Part shown: positions 1-9,309 of the stretch, in pieces | Numbering within the stretch: the first letter of the stretch is position 1 | Layout of the letters: each line of letters begins with the position of its first letter | From: Mesostigma viride | Lineage: Eukaryota > Streptophyta > Mesostigmatophyceae > Mesostigmatales > Mesostigmataceae | DNA length: 42,500 nucleotides | Reading direction: 5' to 3' | Assembly: GCA_009746045.1 (NCBI GenBank) | Contig: RPFO01000256.1 | Location: forward strand, 606,429-648,928 | Notes under the pieces: generated by a model | What the model was told of the DNA's origin: nothing | The model's database searches: none | Seen by the model: only the letters and a program-made list of their open reading frames with translations | Position numbers and translations under genes: made by a program

Positions 1-1140
1 TATGTGTCAAGGACGCGCGCTATGTCATCCGGGCGCCCACTATGCACAAGACCGGTGACGTGCGCAAGGAATTTGTCTTCTACGCATTTTCGACAAAGGC
101 TAGTGACCGGGGGGGACACTAGCACTTGCAGCATAAGAGCGGACGAAAGTGTACGTGCACGCGCGCCGGGCCAGGCACAGCTGGGCGCGCAGCACTGACT
201 TGAGCGGACGGCAGCACAAGTGTGCAGCGTCGAGAGGATCATACGCGTGTTAGTGGACAGCTGGAGCTGAAGCTGGACTGCTGGACTTCAACAGCGCCGA
301 GGCTATTGACAGGCCAGGTGTCTTTGTGGTGTAGAATAGCGGGTCAACGTTATGAGGACTGGACAGAAAATGGAAAAGGACAATTTGCGGTGCGGAGCCA
401 GATCGCTGGAATGAATGCGAAATCGCTGGCAGCCCTAAAAAGGGATTTCTTCTAGAAAGGAACGATTAGACGCAATGTTTGCTGGGCCACTCACACGCAA
501 GGTGTGAGCGTGCAGATTGTCTGAAGGATATTATGCTTCGACCTTGCTGGACGTGACTCAATGTCGGACATTCCCAGGGACAGAAATGCCGGAGCCTCTA
601 GGAGATGAGATCGGCAACAGGGTAGCAATTTAGATTTGTCGGGATGCCTTCCTGCTTTTGTTGGCATGTGTGGTAGAAAGCCAGGACGGCAACTGGAATG
701 CGGTTTCTATTCGCATGGTTCAGGCAGCAAGATAGTTTTGGCATTCCTGGCTGGACTGACAAGTGTGGCGTGTGTCATGCGTGTGGCATGACGAATGGTT
801 TGGTTCATAGTCGAAGAGGACTCTCACGCAGCGTGTAGTCTCTTCGAGTCTCTCGTTAGTGGCCTTCGTGTTTCTCCCTTTCCTTGGGAGCAAGGCCGGT
901 AGCATGTCATGGAGCGCTGCCTAACTGCGGGCTCGTGAGCATGGAGTGCATCGATATTGAGACTATCAACGTGTTGTAATTGTATTAACTTTCTCAATAA
1001 ATCCGCATGTGCGGCTTCATCATCAGACTGTGCAAAGTGTGTGTTTGAAAGCATTATTCTATAGCAGGGGAGGCAATAAGGTGGTTATCAGGCACGAGGG
1101 ACAGTTCCTTGTCCTCGGCTGAGAGCCCTCCTTTCTTTAC
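1..1140 (+). repeat. 5' long terminal repeat of the Ty3/gypsy element (cut by window edge)
   Basis: This stretch repeats nearly base for base at 9453-10590. The few differences I see lie mostly near the 3' end (for example one-base insertions in the second copy around 10451 and 10495), so the two copies diverged recently. The copy starts before the window: the second copy has about 140 further bases on its 5' side. A TGTAA (about 975) and an AATAAA (about 994) could be polyadenylation signals. Homology between the copies stops at about 1140. A TATAAAG at 1356, just before gag, lies beyond that point, so the true LTR may run on to about 1425 with the 3' copy truncated. The exact end is unresolved. 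Confidence 0.8.
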
Positions 1141-1434
1141 TCGAAGAGACTACCCGGTAGTCTGCTTCCTTCTGTTCGAAGCCAAGACGTTGGCTTTAGT
1201 GTTTAGCAACCATCAGCAGTACAGGGAACGGCCTGGCTGACAGTTTGTAAAGGAAGTGTCTTGAGACAGATTTTAAGAAAATAGAACTAGCCAGAATTTG
1301 CTGGCTCTTGTCTTTTTCTGGCAGGCTAGTCGAGTCGTTATCCTTGACACCTGTTATAAAGCCTTTGGTTGTTGCTTCTTCTCAGCGAAACCTAGGCTTG
1401 TTGGTTCTTGTTTTGCCCATCGGTCAGCTGGTGC
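1141..1434 (+). promoter_or_regulatory. retrotransposon leader with TATA-like box
   Basis: This interval between the repeat homology and the gag ATG holds a palindrome at about 1148-1164 (AGACTACC-C-GGTAGTCT) and a TATAAAG at 1356. The sequence TGGTGCATGCC at 1430 begins with the TGG expected of a tRNA primer binding site, but it overlaps the gag start and I could not match it to a tRNA. Promoter and primer-site roles are inferences. Confidence 0.35.
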
Positions 1435-3243
1435 ATGCCACTGACGCGAGCGCAGACTCGAGCCATGGCAGATGCAAATAGAGCAGATGCCGACACGTCC
1501 GCTCCGGGGTCGAATGGCGGGATTCCTCCCGCCGTACCCGCAGTGGGTGAGAGTCGCGACCAAGAAGCGCCGCTGAGTATGGTGGCGCTGTTCGCGCAGA
1601 TGCAAGCGCAGATGCAGCAACAGTCGCAACAGTTGCAGCAGCAATTGGCGCTGCAGATGCGGGAAGTGACCGACAGATTGGTGGCCGTAGAGGGTCGTCA
1701 TCTGCAGTCCACACCATGGGACGGGCAGGCATCGATGCCGGGCCCCAGTGGTGTTGCCGCGGAGCCGAGGGAGCGGGACCAGCCGCCAACCTCAGGTAAT
1801 GCGGCGGGAAGGGCTTCGATGGAACCGGGGGTTTTGGCTGGGTCGCTAACCCAACACGACTTGCTTGGTGAGGCGGATGGTCAGCCACGGGGCGAGTATA
1901 CGCTGGCGCCCAGGCGCCTGCCTTTCGATCAAGCGCGAGACGGATTGCACGAGGAGAACGGGGCAGGGCTGGCGCGCGCGATGGACCCACACAGGGGTGC
2001 ACCAGGACGCATGCTGCCAGGCGGGGCCTCAATTCCGTTTGGGCGAGGCGGTGGGGCGCTGACCGGCGGGTCGACTGCACGGTGGTCAAGTGTGCCAATC
2101 GGGCGCATTCCGCCCATGGAGGACATAACCACGCCGCTGGCTTTCCGAGTACGGGAGGCAGCACGACCAAGCACGCTGGCGCAGGGACGCGCAGCTCAGC
2201 GACCGCCGGAGGATGCCGATGGGGTGCAGTACCCGCAAAGGGTGCGCCTCATACCGGAAGGCGCGAAGATGCCCACCCTACCACGGGTGGACATGCGCGA
2301 GAAGTTCTCCACAACCGGCAATCTGGCCACGCTGGCGCAGGCCTACAACGCGTACAAGTCATGGATTGATCTGCAATACATGACTACGCAAGGCGCTGTA
2401 ATGCATGAGTTTGTGATGAACAACATGCATTTTTTCTTTCACGGCCTTACGCTGAGGCGAGTGGCTAGGCTGGTGGAGCAGTGGAGAGAGGTCTCGCTGT
2501 ACACGCGTCACACGGACGTGTGGTTCGGCTTCGACGGGCGTGGCCAGCCCGACTATGACAACATCATGTATGGTGTCGACCCTGCCGAGGAACTGTGGGG
2601 CCTCCTTCGCCAGGAATACCCGGTGGAGACCATCAAGGCAGAGCGTGAGTGGCGCAGTTTCAAGATAGCCGAGGGTGAAACCCCGGAGCAATCTTACGAG
2701 CGCCTCATGGAGTTCGCCGGCGAAGTGGAGGACTGGTCCGAAAAGCTGGCGTGTCAGAAATGGCTGCAAGCGCTAGGCTCCAAGGAGATGGAGCTGCCCA
2801 CGCCGCCCAACGGCCAGCCGTGGCGATTGCGGTCACTGTGCATTGAGGTCAGGGCCATGATGCGACGACACGCGCAAGGCCGGATCTCGGTAAGCACGGT
2901 GGTGGCCGAGCTGCAGGCCAAGGTCGACGCGCTGACCAAGGCCAAGTCGGGTGAGTCGTCTGCCACAAGACAAGCGCGCCCGCAAGGCGGCCACGGTGCT
3001 AGCAGGAACCAAGGGGGGTCTCGCAACGCCTCATCGCATGATGCAACCCAGGGTAACGCCGCTGGCGGCAACAAAGACGCTGCCGCCCCGACGCGAGCTG
3101 GGGGGGCACGTCCTCACAGACGGGTACTAGGACGGATGCGCGCAAATCGGGCTGCTTCCTTTGCGACAAGGATGGGCACCTTAGTCGCGAGTGTCCAAGC
3201 CGCTGCACGAAGCCGCATGGGGCAGACACGAAGTGGCACCTGA
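1435..3243 (+). CDS. gag: Gag-like polyprotein of Ty3/gypsy element
   Basis: Structural protein that would package the element RNA. The open frame reaches upstream to 1408, but the first ATG is at 1435. The N-terminal part has a Gln-rich coiled-coil-like stretch (about 1590-1660), then Pro/Gly/Arg-rich low complexity. A retrotransposon-gag-like alpha-helical region follows at about 2280-2900, with Trp-rich features such as WREVSLYTRHTDVWFGF and EEYxVE-like spacing before basic, Ser/Gly-rich sequence. The frame stops at TGA 3241-3243 without a zinc knuckle. The knuckle (C-x2-C-x4-H-x4-C, CFLCDKDGHLSREC) lies at 3153-3194 in the next frame, which runs into Pol. Gag and Pol therefore overlap by about 130 bases and are out of register by -1, with a run of seven G at 3100-3106 as the likely switch point. 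Confidence 0.8.
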   Translation: MPLTRAQTRAMADANRADADTSAPGSNGGIPPAVPAVGESRDQEAPLSMVALFAQMQAQMQQQSQQLQQQLALQMREVTDRLVAVEGRHLQSTPWDGQASMPGPSGVAAEPRERDQPPTSGNAAGRASMEPGVLAGSLTQHDLLGEADGQPRGEYTLAPRRLPFDQARDGLHEENGAGLARAMDPHRGAPGRMLPGGASIPFGRGGGALTGGSTARWSSVPIGRIPPMEDITTPLAFRVREAARPSTLAQGRAAQRPPEDADGVQYPQRVRLIPEGAKMPTLPRVDMREKFSTTGNLATLAQAYNAYKSWIDLQYMTTQGAVMHEFVMNNMHFFFHGLTLRRVARLVEQWREVSLYTRHTDVWFGFDGRGQPDYDNIMYGVDPAEELWGLLRQEYPVETIKAEREWRSFKIAEGETPEQSYERLMEFAGEVEDWSEKLACQKWLQALGSKEMELPTPPNGQPWRLRSLCIEVRAMMRRHAQGRISVSTVVAELQAKVDALTKAKSGESSATRQARPQGGHGASRNQGGSRNASSHDATQGNAAGGNKDAAAPTRAGGARPHRRVLGRMRANRAASFATRMGTLVASVQAAARSRMGQTRSGT

Positions 3244-6200
3244 TGAACAAGTGTCCAGCCGCGGGCATCAAGACGGTCCACTTCGCCGAGATGGCGGGCA
3301 AGACCGACTCGATGGAAGCCCAGGTGGCTGCCATCAAGCATGGTGAGGAGGCGACGGCGCCCCCCAACCAATTCGAGACGGTGTACCGGGAGGACCCATT
3401 CTGGGCGCCCATGCCGGGTGACGTCGAGATCAACGCTGCGGAGGCTACCAAAGGCAAGCAGGCACGCAGCCCGCTTTCTTTTCAGCAGGCACCCATGTTG
3501 CCTGCCGGGCAGTTGCCCGCGTCCTTTTCCATGCCGCTGGCTGGGGTGCAATCTGCTTTTGAGCATGCGAACCCTGCTGGGCTGGAGCAGCGTAGGCGAT
3601 TGGCGCCTGTGTACCCAATGCCGTTCATTGTGGACGTACCCATGTTTTCAGCACGGCAGGTGGTCGACACCTTCGGGCAGAAGGGGGTTGAGTGGCTGGG
3701 GTCGGTTGTGTCCGAGATCCAGTTGTTCGCAGATGGGCATGATGTGCGCACCTTGCGCAATTCTGAGTCCGTCACCTACGGGCGCCAGCCGGTAGAAGCC
3801 GCAGTGCCCGTGGTGCAAGCGGGAGTGGTCAGCACAAGTAGCCAGCAGCGCACTAGTGCAGTCCCCCAGGTTCCCACGGTGGTTCCATACCCCAATGGTG
3901 AGCCGTCCATGGCGTTCCAAGCAGTTGGAGCCTGTGGAGATGTATGGAGCGACATGGTGACATGTCCGTTGGTTGGCGCAGTCAAGCTTGATAGCGGTGC
4001 TCAGCCGCTAGTCATCAGCACGGACTTGGCCACCATGCTGAACCTGACCTACGAGAACGGTGGCTTAGTGGAAAGCCCCGTGTCTGTGTCAGGTTGGCAG
4101 GGTCCGGCTAGTAAGCCGTACGCTATGACGGCGGTTAAAGTCAACGTGATTTTCAATCCGTTGCGCGCCTCTAGCATGACCACCGTGTCCGCGTATGCGC
4201 TGGTGGTCAACAAGTGTGGATATTCCGCACTACTCGGGGTGGATGTCCTTGCTCGCGCCATGGTTCAGGTGGACTATAGGGCGGAGGAGGCATCTTACAT
4301 CCCTGATTGGGATGGGGCTGGCCTGAAGCGGGCCAGCGTGCCGGTCTCATGCTTCAGTTCTTCAGCCGGGGCTGCACGCCTCAACCCTTCCGCGGCTGCG
4401 GGCGTGGTGGAGGTCAGCATGGTGGAGGTACGGGCGGCGGGCTCATCGGCGTGGGACAAGCATCGGACGGTGCTGCCCCAGCCAACGGCGAGCATTGCCA
4501 AGATGCGCACGCAGTGGTCGCTGGATGCTGTGACGTCCACGCGGCAGCTGGCTATGCGCAAGCGGGTAACTGAAGCCGTCATCACCATTCCTCAGATGGC
4601 CAGCCATGGCCTCACTTTGCTGCAACCGGGTGTCTCGGAGGCCCAAGGTAATTTTTCTGCTGCAATCTTACCGCAGGCCCCTGATTTTGCCAAGGGTGCG
4701 GTAGTGTTGGAACTGTTTGCGGGGATCGGAGGGGGCATTGCAGGCTTTTTGGCCGCAGGCGGCGTGTGCCGTAAACTCATCGCGGTAGAGCCATCGCACA
4801 AGGCGCGTCAGGTGTACTTCAGTCACTGTGGCGTGTTGTCGCGAGAGTATCCCGCGCAGTTTCCGCCATCAGCATGGCGTGACCCGTTTGGGGAATGTCC
4901 TCAAGATATCCGAGCCATCGGTGAGGTGCAGGTGCAGCAGTTGTTGCGCAGGCATCATGCCATCGACTTGGTAATTGCGGGTTGGGAGTGCCAGGGCCTG
5001 AGCCAGGCAGGGCAAGGGCGGGGGCTAGCCGATCCGCGTAGCGCGCTGTTCTGGGAACTGTTGCGTGTGGTGGGACTGTTGCAGTCGCGTCAGCCCCATC
5101 CGCCTGCGTATCTGTTTGAGAACGTTGTGGCGGGTGACAGCCCACATCAGGCGGTGCGGGAGGACTGGGCTACAATCGTGGCACTCCTGGGGGAGCCCAT
5201 CGTGTGTGACAACGCAGGGCTGGGTGGGCTCACGCATCGTTTGCGTGCCTATTGGACCAACGTGGCGTGTGCGACCGATGTGCAGGCGGTCTTGGGGGCC
5301 GTAGCAAGGCAGCATCCGAGTGTGTCTGCGGAGGTAGCATTGCCTTCCCACCTAGTCACGCAGAAGGTGGATAGCGAGGATCGCCCACCGTATGCACGCG
5401 TCAACCGGGTCGGGAGCCCCATGTGTGCACTGCCGACCCTGGTCAGTTACCAAGGGTCGACAGCATACCGTGATCGGGGTAAGGGTCTCGTTTGGGACAC
5501 TACCACCGGTCTGTTGGTGCAGCCACCCGCAGAATTTCGTGAGGCCAGCATGGGTTTTCATGTCGGGGCCTCGGCGCTGCCGGGCGTGCTCGAGAGTGAG
5601 CGCTGGTCTTTGATAGGCCAGGCTATGTCGGTGTTGCAGGTCGGGTATGTGCTGCTTGCATCGGTTGCCGTGCGCCAGTCTGGGGGGGCGTCCCCAGCCA
5701 ATCCGCCTCAGCAGGTTGAGGCGCGCGCAGCCAAACTGAAGCGCCCTGCAGCGACGGGGACTTCATCAGCATGGGGGTGGCGTCTGCGACAGGTGTGGAC
5801 TATCATTCTCATGACCGCCCTGCTGACCAGCACCGTGCTGGCCGGCGAGCCCACGCTGCATCGGGTAATACACCGTGCGGCACGCGAGGCTCCGGCGGTG
5901 GGTGTCACACCAGGCGTGGCAGCCTTTTCCTTGTTCCACGACGATGCGGCTAGGGCGCCGCATCTTGAGGCACATGCGGTAGCTGTGGGTGATCCCGCGG
6001 ATACGCACCCCTGGGCTATTGGCGAACACCTTTCTGATGCGCAGCGCTCAGCCATGCTAAAGTGGCTAGGCACTGCAAGGGGGGCCTTCGCTTTCACAAG
6101 TGATGAACTGGGGTGTTTCAATGGTGGGACCATGCGTGTTCCATTGGACACTGACACCCCTTTGTTCCGACGCCAGCATCGCCTGAGTCAGGCCGAGTTG

Positions 6201-9200
6201 GATTTTGTAGCCGAGCAATGCAAGGAGTTAGAGGATGCCGGTATCATCAGGCAATCTTCCTCCAGCTATGCCGCTGCCGTTGTCGTTGCGCCCAAGAAGG
6301 ACGCTATCACCGGGGCATGGACGGGTATGCGCATGGCCACCGATCTGCGGTTGCTGAATGCACACACACCCGTGGACCGTTACCCCATGCCACGTGTGGA
6401 TGATGTCCTGGATAAGATATCTCCTCATGTGAAGTTTGTGTCCTCGCTGGACCTGCGTAGCGGCTTTCATCAGATCGCAGTTGCGCCGGAGGATCAGCGG
6501 AAGCTTGCATTCTGGGGGGGCGGCAATTTGTATGAGTGGGTGCGCATGCCCTTTGGGCACCGCAACGCTAGTGCTGTTTTCCAACGAGCTATGGACAAAG
6601 TGCTTGCAGGTCTTCCTTTCGCCGCTTGTTACATTGATGATGTAATCGTCTTTAGCGCGACATTTGAGGAGCACCTGGCGCACTTGGAGCAGGTTCGCTT
6701 GGCTCTCGAGGAGCATAATATGCGGCTGCACCCTGAGAAGTGCAAGTTCGCCCAGCGGACCCTCTCATTCCTTGGTCATCAGATTGTGCCGGGTGGCCGG
6801 ACGCCTGATGCCGCCAAGGTCGAATCCATTGTGCAGGCCGCCGTACCCACGGATGTCTCAGGGGTGCGGGCGTATTTGGGTTTGGCTGGCTATTACCGAG
6901 GTTACATTGAGAACTTCAGCAGCAAGGTGAAGCCCTTGACCGAGTTACTCAAGAAGGGGTGCGTGTGGGCGTGGGGTCCCGCACAGCAACGCGCCATCGA
7001 GACAATCAAGCAGGAGCTCACGTCGGCCCCGATTCTGCGCGCCCCTGACTATGCTTTGCCGTTTGTGTTATATACCGACTGGTCCAAGGTAGGACTGGGT
7101 GCGGTCTTGGCGCAAAAGGATGGTGATGGGCGCGAGCACGTTATTGCTTATGCTAGTCGCAGCAACAACCCAGCGGAGAGCCGGTATTCTTCCTATGAGG
7201 GGGAGGCACTGGCTGTGGTGTGGGCCATCAAGCACTTTCGCCCGTATTTAGTTGGGCGCGTGTTTACTCTGGTGACAGACCACCAGCCGCTTCAGTGGCT
7301 AATGACCAACACCAACCTGACGGGTAAGCTCGCCCGATGGGCCATGATTATCCAGGAGTACCACATGACCATTGTGCATCGGGCCGGCAAGGACCATGTC
7401 AACGCCGATGTGCTATCCCGATACGCCATGCCTACCACTGTTGACCACACTGGAGCCCGGGCCATGGGTGCCGAGGGCTCGTCGGGTTCTGTGGTCTTTG
7501 TGAACGCTGCTGGGTATGCGGCCGACGATGAGGAGGAGGCGTGGTGGCGCAGTGTCGAGTACTCTGTGGCGGACTTCGGCATCAGCGACGACCCGGTGCG
7601 GCCGTCGCCATTCACGCCATCCAAAGCTGTGTGCGCTATGGAAGAGGGTAGGTCTCTGTCCTTTGACATTGATCCTTCTCTGCAGCAGCTGATCGCTGTG
7701 CAGGCTCTCTTAGCGCGTAGCTCTCTTGCTGATTGCTACACCGCTGATATCTGGCTAGATGGTCGAGTTTTGGAGCAAGTGCAGGGTGCTGTCTTGACTC
7801 CTACTCCAGTCGATTGGACTCCTGCTCAGAAGGCGACGGAGTTGAACAGGGTGCAGCACAGGGCTGCAACCTATGGTTGGGAAGATGGGGTTTTGTACAA
7901 GCTGTTGGGCAAGCGTAGGGTGGTCGTCCCACCGCCTGACAAGCGCGTTGCTATAGTGCAGGCGTACCACGAGCGGTATGGTCACTTGGGTGGCAATCGC
8001 ACGCTCAGCCTCGTACGGACCAGCTATTGGTGGAATAACATGCGACACACAGTGGCCCAGGTAGTGGCCAGCTGTGTCCCGTGTGCTCGAACCAAGGCTA
8101 ACTTTAGCGCAGATCATGGTGCCAAGGAGCTGATGTCGCTTCCCATCAAGGGCTTGTTTTATCGCTGGCACGTCGATCTGTGCGGGCCGTTTCAGGAGAG
8201 CCCTGACGGCAACCTCTATGTCATGGTATGCGTGGAGAGCTTTAGCAAATGGGTTGAGTTGATCCCCATTGCTGACAAGCATGCCGCTACCACAGCGAAG
8301 CATTTTGCAGACATCATCACCAGGTTTGGGGCTCCCGCGGAGGTAGTCACGGACCAGGGTGGTGAGTTCAGGGGTGAGTTCCAGGAGTTGCTGGATGGAT
8401 GTCTTATTGATCACCGTCGCACTTCTCGGGAGCATCCTCAGGCCAATGGTTTGGCTGAGAGATTGGTGCAGACCGTCAAGCAGGCGCTGCGCAAGTGGAG
8501 CCTGCAGGTGCCGGAGTCGGCCAGGTGGGATCGCGAGTTGGCATGGATTGCCATGGGTTATCGCATGTCTCCCCAGGAGTCTCTCGCTACCTTCTCCCCG
8601 TATTTCCTTCTGTTCGGGCGTAATCCTCTTTTGCCTACGGAGGCACAGGTTGCGCACCCCGAACCCATGGCCTTCGACAACGCTCAGCAATTTTTGGTTG
8701 AGGTGCTGGCCAGGGCAGAGACTTTTAAGAAGGTCATGCCCATCGCGATGAACAACTTGTTCATTGCTCAGCACAGGGACTCCCTGCGTTACGCTCAGCG
8801 CCGGGGGGGCGCATACATGGCTCGCCAGCTGCGGTTTAGGCCAGGGCAGTATGTTTTCCTGCGCACTCAGCTGAAGCACACTTTGGATGTGGAGGCGGGG
8901 CCCACCATTTTGCGCATTGTGGCTATCAAACCATCGGGAGTGGCAATTTTGGAGGGCGCCGACGGGAGCCGTACGACAGACAACCTCAGCAATCTCAGTC
9001 CCTGCTCACTGCCCAATTTGGTCCACGACCTCCAACCGCACACATCTCGCCGAGTCAAGGACGCCCAGTGTCAGGTTTGTCACCGGGTCGATCAGGCGGA
9101 GTCCATGTTATTGTGTGATCAGTGTAACTGTGGTTGGCACATGCAGTGCTTGCAGCCCGTGGTCACCAGCATTCCGGAGGGGGATTGGTTTTGTCCAGTG

Positions 9201-9281
9201 TGCACCGCTGCGCAGTTTACCTCCCGCAGCTTGACTGCGGTCACCGCTGCCCTTGTCTTGGTACGATCGCTGTCTTCGTGA
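3243..9281 (+). CDS. pol: Ty3/gypsy Pol polyprotein with DNA methyltransferase and PHD finger
   Basis: 2012 codons from the first ATG; the same frame is open upstream through the zinc knuckle at 3153-3194, so 3243 is probably not the true start. Domains in order: aspartic protease (LDSGA, Asp about residue 250; ALLGVDVL about 80 residues on); cytosine-5 DNA methyltransferase (about 485-805); a hydrophobic segment (about 842-862); reverse transcriptase with YIDD at 1130-1133; RNase H (TDWSKVG, Asp 1279); integrase with an HHCC zinc region (HERYGHLGGNR ... CVPCARTK) and DDE residues Asp1645, Asp1704 and Glu1739, the last two 35 apart; and a C4HC3 PHD finger at 1943-1987. The domain order PR-RT-RH-IN is that of Ty3/gypsy (Metaviridae). 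No stop or frameshift is visible inside, so the element may be active. The methyltransferase and PHD are additions to the usual family plan. Confidence 0.95.
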   Translation: MNKCPAAGIKTVHFAEMAGKTDSMEAQVAAIKHGEEATAPPNQFETVYREDPFWAPMPGDVEINAAEATKGKQARSPLSFQQAPMLPAGQLPASFSMPLAGVQSAFEHANPAGLEQRRRLAPVYPMPFIVDVPMFSARQVVDTFGQKGVEWLGSVVSEIQLFADGHDVRTLRNSESVTYGRQPVEAAVPVVQAGVVSTSSQQRTSAVPQVPTVVPYPNGEPSMAFQAVGACGDVWSDMVTCPLVGAVKLDSGAQPLVISTDLATMLNLTYENGGLVESPVSVSGWQGPASKPYAMTAVKVNVIFNPLRASSMTTVSAYALVVNKCGYSALLGVDVLARAMVQVDYRAEEASYIPDWDGAGLKRASVPVSCFSSSAGAARLNPSAAAGVVEVSMVEVRAAGSSAWDKHRTVLPQPTASIAKMRTQWSLDAVTSTRQLAMRKRVTEAVITIPQMASHGLTLLQPGVSEAQGNFSAAILPQAPDFAKGAVVLELFAGIGGGIAGFLAAGGVCRKLIAVEPSHKARQVYFSHCGVLSREYPAQFPPSAWRDPFGECPQDIRAIGEVQVQQLLRRHHAIDLVIAGWECQGLSQAGQGRGLADPRSALFWELLRVVGLLQSRQPHPPAYLFENVVAGDSPHQAVREDWATIVALLGEPIVCDNAGLGGLTHRLRAYWTNVACATDVQAVLGAVARQHPSVSAEVALPSHLVTQKVDSEDRPPYARVNRVGSPMCALPTLVSYQGSTAYRDRGKGLVWDTTTGLLVQPPAEFREASMGFHVGASALPGVLESERWSLIGQAMSVLQVGYVLLASVAVRQSGGASPANPPQQVEARAAKLKRPAATGTSSAWGWRLRQVWTIILMTALLTSTVLAGEPTLHRVIHRAAREAPAVGVTPGVAAFSLFHDDAARAPHLEAHAVAVGDPADTHPWAIGEHLSDAQRSAMLKWLGTARGAFAFTSDELGCFNGGTMRVPLDTDTPLFRRQHRLSQAELDFVAEQCKELEDAGIIRQSSSSYAAAVVVAPKKDAITGAWTGMRMATDLRLLNAHTPVDRYPMPRVDDVLDKISPHVKFVSSLDLRSGFHQIAVAPEDQRKLAFWGGGNLYEWVRMPFGHRNASAVFQRAMDKVLAGLPFAACYIDDVIVFSATFEEHLAHLEQVRLALEEHNMRLHPEKCKFAQRTLSFLGHQIVPGGRTPDAAKVESIVQAAVPTDVSGVRAYLGLAGYYRGYIENFSSKVKPLTELLKKGCVWAWGPAQQRAIETIKQELTSAPILRAPDYALPFVLYTDWSKVGLGAVLAQKDGDGREHVIAYASRSNNPAESRYSSYEGEALAVVWAIKHFRPYLVGRVFTLVTDHQPLQWLMTNTNLTGKLARWAMIIQEYHMTIVHRAGKDHVNADVLSRYAMPTTVDHTGARAMGAEGSSGSVVFVNAAGYAADDEEEAWWRSVEYSVADFGISDDPVRPSPFTPSKAVCAMEEGRSLSFDIDPSLQQLIAVQALLARSSLADCYTADIWLDGRVLEQVQGAVLTPTPVDWTPAQKATELNRVQHRAATYGWEDGVLYKLLGKRRVVVPPPDKRVAIVQAYHERYGHLGGNRTLSLVRTSYWWNNMRHTVAQVVASCVPCARTKANFSADHGAKELMSLPIKGLFYRWHVDLCGPFQESPDGNLYVMVCVESFSKWVELIPIADKHAATTAKHFADIITRFGAPAEVVTDQGGEFRGEFQELLDGCLIDHRRTSREHPQANGLAERLVQTVKQALRKWSLQVPESARWDRELAWIAMGYRMSPQESLATFSPYFLLFGRNPLLPTEAQVAHPEPMAFDNAQQFLVEVLARAETFKKVMPIAMNNLFIAQHRDSLRYAQRRGGAYMARQLRFRPGQYVFLRTQLKHTLDVEAGPTILRIVAIKPSGVAILEGADGSRTTDNLSNLSPCSLPNLVHDLQPHTSRRVKDAQCQVCHRVDQAESMLLCDQCNCGWHMQCLQPVVTSIPEGDWFCPVCTAAQFTSRSLTAVTAALVLVRSLSS
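4695..5655 (+). other. cytosine-5 DNA methyltransferase domain inside Pol
   Basis: Domain of about 320 residues between protease and reverse transcriptase. Motif I (SAM binding) reads ELFAGIGGG at residue 490. The catalytic loop (motif IV) reads GWECQGLSQAG with Cys583. Motif VI reads FENVV (Glu626). Motif VIII is THRLRAYW (Arg666), and motif X is IGQAMSVLQVGYVL from residue 791. These are the key residues of C5-methyltransferases in the right order, so the fold and probably the activity are kept. The usual Pro-Cys of motif IV is Glu-Cys here, which is unusual. The domain would methylate cytosine in DNA using S-adenosylmethionine. Methyltransferases captured by retrotransposons are known from some algae and dinoflagellates. 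Confidence 0.9.
9069..9203 (+). other. PHD finger at the C-terminus of the integrase
   Basis: Pol residues 1943-1987 give C-x2-C ... C-x2-C-x4-H-x2-C ... W-x-C-x2-C, the C4HC3 pattern of a PHD finger, including the conserved Trp two residues before the last Cys pair. PHD fingers bind histone H3 tails. In this position, after the integrase, it could steer insertion to chromatin with a given mark, as chromodomains do in chromoviruses. Which H3 state it would read cannot be told from sequence. Confidence 0.88.
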
Positions 9282-9298
9282 TGGGGCCGGTCGCCAGC

Positions 9299-9309
9299 GA
9301 GGGGGGGAA
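9299..9309 (+). promoter_or_regulatory. polypurine tract before the 3' LTR
   Basis: GAGGGGGGGAA lies directly before the point where the third LTR fragment (10591) and the 3' LTR share sequence. A purine run here is what plus-strand priming of an LTR retrotransposon requires. Confidence 0.7.

Noticed and set aside
1424-2170. Minus-strand frame of 248 codons opposite gag
   Set aside because: Shadow of the GC-rich gag frame; no domain.
7755-8879. Minus-strand frame of 374 codons opposite the integrase region
   Set aside because: Shadow of Pol, whose integrase motifs are unambiguous on the plus strand.
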